Below are positions 1 to 6,328 of a stretch of 6,721 nt of DNA, in pieces. Location of the stretch: positions 1 to 6,721 of the forward strand of contig SMXL01000022.1 of assembly GCA_004356385.1 (NCBI GenBank), written 5' to 3'. The DNA is from Bacteroidota bacterium (GTDB lineage: Bacteria > Bacteroidota > Rhodothermia > Rhodothermales > UBA10348). Position numbers and translations under genes: made by a program. The notes beneath the pieces are model-generated. The model saw only the letters and a program-made list of their open reading frames with translations, searched no databases and had not been told where the DNA came from. Positions within the stretch are counted from its first letter, which is position 1, and each line of letters begins with the position of its first letter.

Positions 1-194
1 CCCACCGTTTCGGGTCGAGTCAGTCTTACGCAAGTTTCAGCTTCGTTTCCGCAAGCTATGGCAGCGTCGCGCCCGGTGAATACCCCCGATATGGTCCAGA
101 CATGACCGTCTGCCTTCGACTCATAGGTTTCTCCCACCAGCGGTTCAGCGCACGCGAAGCTCAAAGCCGCCAACATGAACACAAAATATTTCAT
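1..194 (-). CDS. Small exported protein or lipoprotein of unknown function, 3' end missing
   Basis: An open frame starts at ATG 194 and runs leftward off the window without a stop, giving 64 full codons. I do not recognise the family. The start reads MKYFVFMLAALSFACAEP, a typical export signal: one Lys, a hydrophobic core at residues 3-13, then A14-C15-A16. Signal peptidase I could cut after A16. C15 could instead be a lipidated cysteine, but the S-F-A-C box is not canonical. The visible mature part is polar and has two cysteines (C48 and C55) that could pair in the periplasm. A second in-frame ATG at 233 would add 13 residues with extra Arg/Lys to the n-region; neither start has a well-placed ribosome site (an AAGGGG lies only 1 nt before ATG 233). 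The gene is divergent from the efflux operon, so the gap between them could hold control sites for both. Its function cannot be told from this fragment. Confidence 0.55.
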   Translation of the reverse strand, partial: MKYFVFMLAALSFACAEPLVGETYESKADGHVWTISGVFTGRDAAIACGNEAETCVRLTRPETV

Positions 195-293
195 GATTGA
201 TGCACGTTTATGGGAAGAACTACGCTCGTTCATACCCCTTGATTGATTTTGAGGGGCTATTGTGTCTTAGTATCGACCGAACGAATGCGTGAT

Positions 294-322
294 TTTACAT
301 CTGGTAGAGCGGACGATATAAA
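294..322 (+). promoter_or_regulatory. Candidate sigma70-like promoter for the efflux operon
   Basis: TTTACA (294-299) and TATAAA (317-322) are separated by exactly 17 bases. Each hexamer matches five of six consensus positions. Transcription would start near 329 and run toward the TolC-family gene, leaving a leader of about 280 nt. Two cautions apply: the primary sigma factor of Bacteroidota prefers a different -7 element (TAnnTTTG), and such matches occur by chance in A/T-rich stretches. I found no equally good match closer to the gene. Confidence 0.3.
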
Positions 323-500
323 CCCAATTCCAATTTTCTGTAAAACGGGCACCTACGAAGCTCTTGTCAAGACCTTCTCGCAACACCAAACAGTCGGAAC
401 CGTACACGCGCGGGTCGATCGAATCATATAGATCATCGAAAAGACGCATTATTTACCCTAATTCAGACGGATGGCTCGAGGAATGATTTCGATGAGTCTG

Positions 501-518
501 ACGTCTAGATAGAGACGT
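501..518. repeat. 18-bp perfect inverted repeat, possible operator
   Basis: ACGTCT and AGACGT are exact reverse complements separated by six bases (AGATAG). A second, shorter dyad (GACG-TT-CGTC, 514-523) overlaps its right arm. The site lies 91 bp before the chosen start of the TolC-family gene and downstream of the promoter candidate. Its size and symmetry would suit a dimeric repressor, such as the TetR or MarR proteins that often control efflux operons, but no regulator gene is in the window. It could also be a chance dyad or a weak hairpin in the leader RNA. Confidence 0.35.
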
Positions 519-608
519 TCGTCGAGAAGGGTCCATTATGCTTTATTTGGACTCTAATTGTTACTCGCGAAACCCATCCCAAGACGGAATAAACCTGTTC
601 TCATTACC

Positions 609-1991
609 ATGAATGCATTTAACACTCGACGCATTATGACTCCAATTAGGGGCCTTTGGGGTCTCCTCATGCTCGTCGTAATTATCTCAATTACGGGACC
701 GGCTGCGACCGCCCAGGAAATTCAACGCATTGAATTTAACGATGCCGTTCAAATTGCACTGGAGCGAAGTGTTACGATTCGGCGGGCTCGAAACAACGTC
801 GACTTACAGGTGGCCACGGTAGCGGCAGAACGGGCCGCGTTTCTTCCAAATCTTAATTTGAGCTCGGGTACCTCGCGGAATTACGGTCTTTCATTTGATC
901 CGACCGTCGGTGACAACGTGAATCAAACCACCGATAGTTTCAACATGGGTGCCAGTTCGAATCTTAACATTTTCAATGGATTCGCCGACGTAGCCTCTCT
1001 TGCGCAAGCTCGATTGAACCTGGAGGCTCAAGAGTATGATTACGATAGAACGCGCCAGACGATCGTATTCAACGTCATCAGTAATTTTTTGAACGTCATA
1101 CTTACGGAAGAGAGACTTGCGATCCGACAGGAAGACATGGCGGCTCAGCAATTGCTGGTCGAACAGATCGAGGAATTTGTGAATGCAGGAGTGAGAGCGG
1201 TCTCTGATTTATACACGCAGCAGGCATCCGCGGCAGCGAGTGAAGCCCAGGTTCTCAACGCCGAAAGCCAGTTTCAGGTGGCCAAAACGCGTCTGATTCA
1301 AACGCTCCAGTTGGATCCACTGGGCGACTATGAATTCACCGCTCCAGATCCCGATGATATTCCCCTCGCGATAACAGAGTATGATCCGCAGAGATTAATG
1401 CTAGGGGCATTTGAGAGCCGATCAGACTTGAGGGCGCAGGAGTCATCCATAGAAGCCGCTACCCAGGGAATTCGGGTTGCGAAAGCAGGATATCTTCCCA
1501 GACTTGATTTTTCGGGCAGTTACCGATCAAACTACTCGAATATTCAAGACGATATTTCGTTCAGGGATCAGCTGAAGGACAACGCGAACAAAACCCTCAG
1601 TCTTAACCTGTCAATTCCGATTTTCAATAGACTGGCAGTAAAAACCAACGTCGAAAGAACTCGTGTGCAGTATGCAAATGCGATGCTCGATTTAGAAGCC
1701 ATGCAGCAGTCGGTGGCACTCGACGTCAGGCAGGCCTACTACGACTACGAGACCAGCGTAAAGCAGCTGGACGTTACTGCGAAACAGCTTCGGGCAGCGG
1801 ACCAGGCATTGGAAGTCGAACAGGAAAGATATGATGTAGGTGCTTCCACCTTGGTCGAACTGACTCTGTCGAGGGCCCGCTACACCGATGCGTCGAGTGG
1901 GCGTGCCCAGGCCATTTTTCAGTTTCATTTCCAGCAGCACCTTCTGGAATACTACCAGGGAATACTCGATCCTTCACAGCCGCTGTTTTAA
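609..1991 (+). CDS. TolC-family outer-membrane efflux channel
   Basis: This 460-residue protein is the outer-membrane exit duct of a tripartite exporter. Residues 1-35 form a signal peptide: RR at 7-8, a hydrophobic core around 17-29, and A33-T34-A35 before Q36 as the cleavage site. Two copies of the OEP repeat follow (about 42-235 and 260-455). Each has a family-typical turn near a Leu-Pro (A77-F-L-P-N-L and G294-Y-L-P-R-L), a beta-strand segment with a nearby IFNG/IFNR motif (121-124, 338-341), and long Ala/Gln/Glu-rich helices that build the periplasmic barrel. The length is usual for the family. I chose ATG 609 because it gives a clean signal peptide; a TTG at 558 would add 17 residues in front, and ATG 636 would also keep a signal. 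No Shine-Dalgarno is present. It is the first gene of a run with the adaptor (90 bp later) and the ATPase, which points to MacAB-like export. The substrate is unknown. Confidence 0.92.
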   Translation: MNAFNTRRIMTPIRGLWGLLMLVVIISITGPAATAQEIQRIEFNDAVQIALERSVTIRRARNNVDLQVATVAAERAAFLPNLNLSSGTSRNYGLSFDPTVGDNVNQTTDSFNMGASSNLNIFNGFADVASLAQARLNLEAQEYDYDRTRQTIVFNVISNFLNVILTEERLAIRQEDMAAQQLLVEQIEEFVNAGVRAVSDLYTQQASAAASEAQVLNAESQFQVAKTRLIQTLQLDPLGDYEFTAPDPDDIPLAITEYDPQRLMLGAFESRSDLRAQESSIEAATQGIRVAKAGYLPRLDFSGSYRSNYSNIQDDISFRDQLKDNANKTLSLNLSIPIFNRLAVKTNVERTRVQYANAMLDLEAMQQSVALDVRQAYYDYETSVKQLDVTAKQLRAADQALEVEQERYDVGASTLVELTLSRARYTDASSGRAQAIFQFHFQQHLLEYYQGILDPSQPLF

Positions 1992-2081
1992 TGGAACCTT
2001 GATGAATCGCCCCTTCTGCCGGGCAACATGATCAAATAAAGCCCGTACGCTCGGGGAATAACAGACGCACCTTATTTTAAC

Positions 2082-3452
2082 ATGGCTAAGAAGAAAAACG
2101 CCACAAAGCGCCTATTTATCTTTATTGGAGCGCTTGTAGGCCTGATAATTGTCCTCGGGGTCGTAGTAAGCGCTACAGGCCTTATCGGGTCCGGCGAGCG
2201 GCCCAAGGACGTTGAAATTGAAATAGTTGGCATCCGTTCGGTGACCCAGGTCGTGACGGCTTCTGGTAAAATGCAGCCGGAAATCGAAGTGAAAATCAGC
2301 CCTGATGTATCCGGTGAAATCATTGAATTGCCGGTCAAGGAAGGCGATCCGGTACTGAGAGGTATGCTTCTGGTCCGTATCAGACCAGATTTTTACGAGG
2401 CTCAGGTGGAACAAGCAGACGCTTCAGTGCTGCAGTCGAAAGCGAATCAGGCCCAGCGCCAGGCCGACTTGCTGAATGCCGAGTTTGAGTTAAACAAGCA
2501 GGAGCGGCTCTATGAGTCAAAGGCGATTTCCGAGACGGAGTACATGACGACAAAAACCAGATTTGCTACGTCGACAGCCGCGCTCGAAGCGGCCCATTAC
2601 TCGGTGAAAATCAACGAGGCCATGCTGTCCGAATCTCTGGAGCAACTCTCCAAGACCAGCATTTATGCTCCAATGGATGGCACGGTCTCCATTCTCAACG
2701 TTGAGCTGGGAGAGCGAGTCGTGGGCACGACCCAATTTGCCGGTACCGAAATGATGCGTGTTGCAAAACTGGACCGCATGGAGCTCGAGGTGGATGTGAA
2801 TGAAAACGACGTCGTCAACGTTTCCGTCGGCGATACCGCGGCCGTCGAAATTGACGCCTACCCCGATCGCACATTCAATGGGATCGTAACCGAGATCGCG
2901 AATTCAGCGCGCATTCAGGGTAGTGGAACGTCCGAACAGATCACAAATTTTCCTGTAAAAATCAGGATTCTCGATCCTCATAATATTTCTTTCGAATCCT
3001 CGGGGGCCAACAACGTCGTCTCAAATTCGGAAATCCCGATGGAAAGTGCGGTGACTCCGAATTTCCGACCTGGGATGAGTGGTACGGTGGATGTCTTTAC
3101 AGAAACGATCGCCGCTGCGATTTCGGTGCCGATCCAGGCCGTAACCGTTCGCGATTTTAATCAACTCGATTACGAAGACGACGGAGATTCGGAACTATCA
3201 GATAACGGCGTCGAATCACGACGCAACGACGAAGAAGACCTGAGACGAGTCGTTTTCCTGATGGTCGACGAGCACGCAAAGATGGTCGAAGTCGAAACAG
3301 GCATTCAGGACGATACGCATATCGCGATCATGTCCGGCGTGAGCGAGGGCGAGATTGTCGTGATTGGTCCGTACCGGGTGGTGTCGCGCACGCTTGAGCC
3401 AAATGACCCCATTCGCGAAAAAGAAGAAGAACCTCGAGACCGATCCAGTTGA
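2082..3452 (+). CDS. MacA/HlyD-type periplasmic adaptor (membrane fusion protein)
   Basis: This 456-residue protein bridges an inner-membrane ABC transporter and the TolC channel. It starts with a Lys-rich cytoplasmic tip (K3-R10) and one membrane anchor (about 11-35). The two halves of a lipoyl domain follow (about 68-101, with P74-D75-V76-S77-G78-E79, and about 190-228, with A196-P197-M198-D199-G200). An alpha-helical hairpin lies between them (104-189), rich in Ala/Gln/Glu and suited to meeting the TolC tip. The beta-barrel domain (230-340) ends in R329-P330-G331-M332. The membrane-proximal domain starts at V349-P350 and continues with G407-I408-Q409-D410-D411. Two extra segments stand out: about 28 residues at 299-327, rich in Asn and Ser, and a strongly acidic stretch at 358-388. 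The tail (445-456) is also highly charged. ATG 2082 follows an A/T-rich ATTTTAAC with no Shine-Dalgarno. The gene sits 35 bp before the ATPase gene and is very likely co-transcribed with it. An RND partner is possible in principle, but the ATPase next door favours an ABC partner. Confidence 0.92.
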   Translation: MAKKKNATKRLFIFIGALVGLIIVLGVVVSATGLIGSGERPKDVEIEIVGIRSVTQVVTASGKMQPEIEVKISPDVSGEIIELPVKEGDPVLRGMLLVRIRPDFYEAQVEQADASVLQSKANQAQRQADLLNAEFELNKQERLYESKAISETEYMTTKTRFATSTAALEAAHYSVKINEAMLSESLEQLSKTSIYAPMDGTVSILNVELGERVVGTTQFAGTEMMRVAKLDRMELEVDVNENDVVNVSVGDTAAVEIDAYPDRTFNGIVTEIANSARIQGSGTSEQITNFPVKIRILDPHNISFESSGANNVVSNSEIPMESAVTPNFRPGMSGTVDVFTETIAAAISVPIQAVTVRDFNQLDYEDDGDSELSDNGVESRRNDEEDLRRVVFLMVDEHAKMVEVETGIQDDTHIAIMSGVSEGEIVVIGPYRVVSRTLEPNDPIREKEEEPRDRSS

Positions 3453-3487
3453 CGACCCGGAAACTCCTAATACGCTCTTCCTAAATC

Positions 3488-4270
3488 ATGCAGCCTACTC
3501 AAAAAGGGCCTGATCCTCAAAGAGGGTCTAATCCTAAAGAACGGCCTGAACCCATTATCGAACTTCGGAACGTCCGGAAGATATATAAAATGGGAAGCAC
3601 CGAGGTACGTGCCCTTGATGGCGTTTCAGTTTCAGTCTACCCGAACGAATACGTGGCCATCATGGGGCCTTCCGGGTCCGGAAAGTCCACCATGATGAAT
3701 ATTATTGGATGCCTCGACGTGCCGACAAGCGGTACCTATGCCCTTAATGGCCTCGAAGCGAGTGAAATGAACGACGACGAATTGGCCGCAGTCCGAAATC
3801 AGGAGATTGGATTCATCTTTCAAACATTTAATCTCCTACCCAGAGTTAATTGCATTCAAAACGTCGAGCTACCTCTCATTTACTCAGGCCTTGCCCGGAA
3901 AAAAAGACGAGCGATCGCGGAGGCTTCTTTGGAGAAAGTGGGTCTTTCCGACAGAATGGATCACAAGCCGAACGAATTGTCCGGCGGCGAACGTCAGCGC
4001 GTTGCTATAGCCCGTGCACTGGTCAACGACCCTTCCATCCTGCTCGCCGATGAACCTACCGGAAACCTGGACACGAAAACGGGAGAAGAGATTCTGGATC
4101 TGTTCGAGCAACTTTACGCCCGTGGGAATACACTGCTTGTCGTCACGCATGAAGAATATATCGCACGACACGCCCGGCGCATCATCCGTCTGCGTGATGG
4201 TATGATAGAATCGGATGAAATGGTTGACCGACCGGTGCTCGATGCGAAGATTCAGGATCTCCGCGGTTAG
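3488..4270 (+). CDS. ABC transporter ATPase, MacB/LolD type
   Basis: This 260-residue nucleotide-binding subunit powers an exporter or lipoprotein-release type ABC system from the cytoplasmic face. All key motifs are intact: A-loop Y33, Walker A G60-P-S-G-S-G-K-S-T68, Q-loop Q112 (F109-I-F-Q-T-F-N-L-L), signature L164-S-G-G-E168 followed by [10 protein letters not shown], Walker B I184-L-L-A-D-E-P190, D-loop N193-L-D195 and H-loop H221 (VVTHE). The G-C-L-D-x-P-T-S-G pattern after Walker A and the FQTFNLLP stretch are typical of the MacB/LolD/FtsE group. No membrane segment is present, so unlike E. coli MacB the permease is not fused. The first 22 residues are an added Pro/Lys/Arg-rich tail made of degenerate six-residue repeats. 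No other Met precedes Walker A except M35, which would cut into the fold, so ATG 3488 is the best start. It is the last gene of its run; its stop is 8 bp from the stop of the opposing gene, and no permease follows. The substrate cannot be deduced. Confidence 0.94.
   Translation: MQPTQKGPDPQRGSNPKERPEPIIELRNVRKIYKMGSTEVRALDGVSVSVYPNEYVAIMGPSGSGKSTMMNIIGCLDVPTSGTYALNGLEASEMNDDELAAVRNQEIGFIFQTFNLLPRVNCIQNVELPLIYSGLARKKRRAIAEASLEKVGLSDRMDHKPNELSGGERQRVAIARALVNDPSILLADEPTGNLDTKTGEEILDLFEQLYARGNTLLVVTHEEYIARHARRIIRLRDGMIESDEMVDRPVLDAKIQDLRG
3491..3553 (+). repeat. Degenerate 18-nt tandem repeat in the ATPase N-terminus
   Basis: Within the first codons of the ATPase gene, three units of 18 nt follow one another (3491-3508, 3509-3526, 3527-3544), with half a unit at 3545-3553. 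In protein the units read [18 protein letters not shown] and PEP. Matching bases include a CCT or ACT third codon, an A-rich fourth and fifth codon and a final GGG or CGG. The array encodes a disordered, basic, Pro-rich tail ahead of the ATPase fold. It looks like an old in-frame tandem duplication. Divergence between units is high, so a chance composition effect is not excluded. Confidence 0.4.
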
Positions 4271-4279
4271 GATAGCCGC
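4263..4279. terminator. Hairpin across the two convergent stop codons
   Basis: GCGGTTA (4263-4269) and TAGCCGC (4273-4279) pair around a GGA loop, giving seven pairs with one U-G wobble when read on the plus strand. On the minus strand the same position becomes an A-C mismatch. The hairpin overlaps the ATPase stop (4268-4270) and ends on the last base of the opposing lipoprotein gene. Neither side has a T-run, so it is not a classical intrinsic terminator. It may still slow or separate the two converging transcripts. Confidence 0.28.
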
Positions 4280-4779
4280 TACATTTCACAACTATAGTCC
4301 TCGGTCCGCCGAACGAATCGAACCTCTCCTTCTTCCCGCTTGAAGAACACGGCCTGAGACGGTAGCGCCAAAGCCGTCGGAGTGATGCAATCCGTTCCGG
4401 GTTCACTCAACAGGTAGGAAATCGTAATCACCCCATTCAGAGATTCGACGGTCTCAACTTCAATCGAATACCCTCCCGATTCCGTTGGAATCGCAATCAG
4501 TGCAACCATGGTCTGGGAAAAATCGACTTTTTTAAACGGCGCAAGCGGTCGGACGCTTGTGCTCAGCCTGGCCCACGATTCTGCGTCCCGTGCGACCACT
4601 TCGACGACATCACGGCCGTCTCCGGTTTGACCACGGCCGATGGTTTCAAAATAGAGTGACTCCGAGTGGTCCTCGATCTCAATCGCGGGCTCTTCACAGC
4701 CCGTCGAAAAGAGAACAAGAACAGTGGCAATGGATGTAACTACGGCGTTGAATCTAACCCCGGCGATGTATTTAATCAT
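4279..4779 (-). CDS. PrcB-like lipoprotein
   Basis: This 166-residue protein starts at ATG 4779. Residues 1-27 form a lipoprotein signal (R9, hydrophobic core 12-24) ending in S25-T26-G27-C28, so C28 is the likely lipidated cysteine, followed by E29-E30. The mature part matches the pattern I know for the PrcB family C-terminal domain: W69 and L72, then V85-D-F-S88 with M91-V92, S101-G-G-Y104, a strand that leads to S125-E-P-G-T-D-C131, and a closing hydrophobic strand V144-F-F-K. C131 and C164 could form a disulfide. PrcB was named from the Treponema dentilisin protease complex, where it is a lipoprotein partner; in other bacteria the domain has no settled role, so I assign only the fold. The gene lies 3 bp behind the amidohydrolase stop, which suggests one transcript and possibly coupled translation. 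No ribosome site is visible. The family call is from pattern memory, not a search. Confidence 0.75.
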   Translation of the reverse strand: MIKYIAGVRFNAVVTSIATVLVLFSTGCEEPAIEIEDHSESLYFETIGRGQTGDGRDVVEVVARDAESWARLSTSVRPLAPFKKVDFSQTMVALIAIPTESGGYSIEVETVESLNGVITISYLLSEPGTDCITPTALALPSQAVFFKREEGEVRFVRRTEDYSCEM

Positions 4780-4782
4780 ACT

Positions 4783-6195
4783 CTATTGAATTCCAACGAG
4801 TCCTTGGACGGCTTCAATCATGAGTTCAGAATCGAACCCGGTACCCTCCCGAAAAACATACTGCACTTTTCTTATAGACGCCGGATATACTTCAAGGTCG
4901 CCGTCGATGACGACTAAATCGGCGAGTTTTCCAACTTCGATGGAGCCGGTTTCGTCGTAAATCCCTAGAATTTTTGCACCATTGGCGCTCATAATCTGAA
5001 TCACCTCGACGGGCGTAAATCCGCCTTCGAGCAAGAGTTCGAAGTTTCTCTGGTCACCGTATCCAGGCAGAGCCCCACCGTATCCAGTGGGATCGACGCC
5101 GGCCGCGAGCGTCCCTCCAGCCTGAACGAATGCGTAATCGAACTCGAGAGCCTTTTTGAATAGTTTTCCCCAGAGCTGATTGTTCTGCTCCGAGATCTCC
5201 GCTCGCGTCTGGAGGAATTCCTGACGCGTCTCCGGTGACATGGCATCCAGTACGCGCTGTTCCAGCGGCGGCCGGTTAGGAATATACATCTCGTATACGG
5301 CGAGCGTCGAGGTCATTCCCACTCCGGCGTCGATCATCGCTTTAAACGTCTCCTGAACGTCCGGACTAGACATATCCATCTCAGCCAGCGTCGTGCGGAA
5401 TCCACCCGGACATTCGTCCAGCTGTTTATTGGGATCGTAGTCGGTATTCGTAAAGAACCCGTGTTCCAGATTATCGATGCCTAGGGCAACGGCCTCTTTG
5501 AAACTCACCGAGCACAGGTGTCCGGTCACTTTTAACCCATGTTTGTGTGCTTCATCGATCGCCGCACCCAGTTCTTCTTTTGAGATCAGCGTGTACGCCT
5601 TGAACCAAGAGACCCCCTCTTCGGCCCAATACTTGACCACTCGTCTCGCATCTTCCGCCGAATTCAGCTTCGCCTCGTTGCTCAACGCCGTACCACCTGT
5701 CATATAGGGCCCGGTCGCAAAAATCTTGGGGCCAACCGCTGCTCCCCGGTCAATCGTTCTCTTCAAACTCAGTTCAGCGTACGGGGCAATACTCCCCGTC
5801 GTTCGGATGGTCGTCACGCCGGAAGCCAGGTAAAGCATCGGCGCGGTGAAATTGAGCTGAATCTCGCGTTGGGAAGTGGTGTAAAACGTGTGGTCATGCA
5901 GCCCGATTAGACCTGGAATCACGGTGTGGTCTGTAAAATCGATTCTTTCCGTGCCCTCAGGGATGGCAACCTCTCCGGCTGGACCCACGGCTGCAATTCG
6001 GCTGTCCTCAATAAGAATGGTCTGTCCGGGCTTCGAAGGACTTCCCGTTCCGTCGATGATCGTCACGTTTTCGAGCGCGATCGTGCCCCGCTCATATTTA
6101 ATGTACTGGGAGACGTTGTCGGTATACTGCTCCTGAGCGTACACGAAATTTACTATGAAAACGAGAAGGAAAAACGGAAGGATCGTTCTACGCAT
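4783..6195 (-). CDS. Exported amidohydrolase (imidazolonepropionase-related, COG1228 type)
   Basis: This 470-residue metal-dependent hydrolase is probably periplasmic. Residues 1-20 form a signal peptide (R2-R3, hydrophobic core 5-18, Y19-A20 before Q21). A small beta-domain follows (37-93: ALENVTIIDGTG and a beta-strand ILIEDSRIAAVGP), then the TIM barrel after P94-G95-L96-I97. Metal ligands expected for the binuclear amidohydrolase fold are present: H100 and H102 (HDH), K199 as the likely carboxylated lysine (W-F-K), H226 (T-G-H), H245 (L-E-H-G) and D368 (G-V-D-P). The end (G421-K-L-A-D-L-V-V and the RKVQYVFREG strand) is the standard closure of this family. Members act on amide, lactam or dipeptide bonds; the substrate here is unknown. 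The frame stays open upstream to 6345, but that would bury the signal peptide and overlap the oxidase gene. ATG 6207, four codons earlier, is an equally possible start. The gene follows the oxidase gene after 133 bp and is 3 bp ahead of the PrcB-like lipoprotein gene. Confidence 0.92.
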   Translation of the reverse strand: MRRTILPFFLLVFIVNFVYAQEQYTDNVSQYIKYERGTIALENVTIIDGTGSPSKPGQTILIEDSRIAAVGPAGEVAIPEGTERIDFTDHTVIPGLIGLHDHTFYTTSQREIQLNFTAPMLYLASGVTTIRTTGSIAPYAELSLKRTIDRGAAVGPKIFATGPYMTGGTALSNEAKLNSAEDARRVVKYWAEEGVSWFKAYTLISKEELGAAIDEAHKHGLKVTGHLCSVSFKEAVALGIDNLEHGFFTNTDYDPNKQLDECPGGFRTTLAEMDMSSPDVQETFKAMIDAGVGMTSTLAVYEMYIPNRPPLEQRVLDAMSPETRQEFLQTRAEISEQNNQLWGKLFKKALEFDYAFVQAGGTLAAGVDPTGYGGALPGYGDQRNFELLLEGGFTPVEVIQIMSANGAKILGIYDETGSIEVGKLADLVVIDGDLEVYPASIRKVQYVFREGTGFDSELMIEAVQGLVGIQ

Positions 6196-6216
6196 GATGA
6201 TTAACATGATGATTAC
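6193..6216 (-). repeat. 12-bp tandem duplication carrying two in-frame ATG codons
   Basis: Read on the minus strand, GTAATCATCATG (6216-6205) is followed directly by TTAATCATCATG (6204-6193), 11 of 12 bases alike. Both ATGs are in frame with the amidohydrolase, so the gene has two starts with nearly identical upstream bases. The products would differ only by M-L-I-I before the signal peptide. There is no Shine-Dalgarno before either one. Confidence 0.6.
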
Positions 6217-6328
6217 ACGTGATGAAAACAGGGAATGATTGTACAGAATTTTTTCGCTGCATGATCTGGTGGCGACATGCTGACGCGCGAACATTAAAAA
6301 CCATAATATAGCGATCGGACCTGATCTG

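Larger units (their letters stand above)
195..608. other. Divergent intergenic region without a convincing gene
   Basis: About 400 bases lie between the leftward exported-protein gene and the rightward TolC-family gene. I see no RNA gene and no convincing coding region. A 60-codon minus-strand frame (449 to 267) and an overlapping 62-codon TTG-started plus-strand frame exist, but neither has a signal peptide, a known motif or a ribosome site, and frames of this length are expected by chance. What can be pointed to is a sigma70-like promoter candidate facing the efflux genes and an 18-bp inverted repeat about 90 bp before the TolC start. The length suits a regulatory region for two divergent genes. 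Confidence 0.5.

Noticed and set aside
302..310. TGGTAGAGC, which resembles a tRNA D-arm
   Set aside because: No matching GCTC half-arm lies before it, no TTC-type T-loop follows at the right distance, and no acceptor stem can be paired.
267..449. 60-codon minus-strand frame in the left gap, starting at ATG 449
   Set aside because: It has an A/T-rich start context but no signal peptide, known motif or partner. It overlaps another frame of similar length on the other strand, and frames of this size are expected by chance in a gap of 400 bases.
558..608. TTG start at 558 for the TolC-family gene
   Set aside because: It would place 17 extra residues before a complete signal peptide that already begins well at ATG 609.
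2042..2055. CCCG-N6-CGGG hairpin between the TolC and adaptor genes
   Set aside because: The stem is four pairs with no T-run, so it is unlikely to end transcription inside what looks like one operon.
6260..6281. GCATG-N12-CATGC inverted repeat before the amidohydrolase
   Set aside because: Five pairs around a 12-base loop is weak, and neither arm extends; it may be chance.
6312..6325. GATC-N6-GATC dyad just after the oxidase stop, as a terminator
   Set aside because: The stem is only four pairs and the T-run lies too far downstream to act with it.
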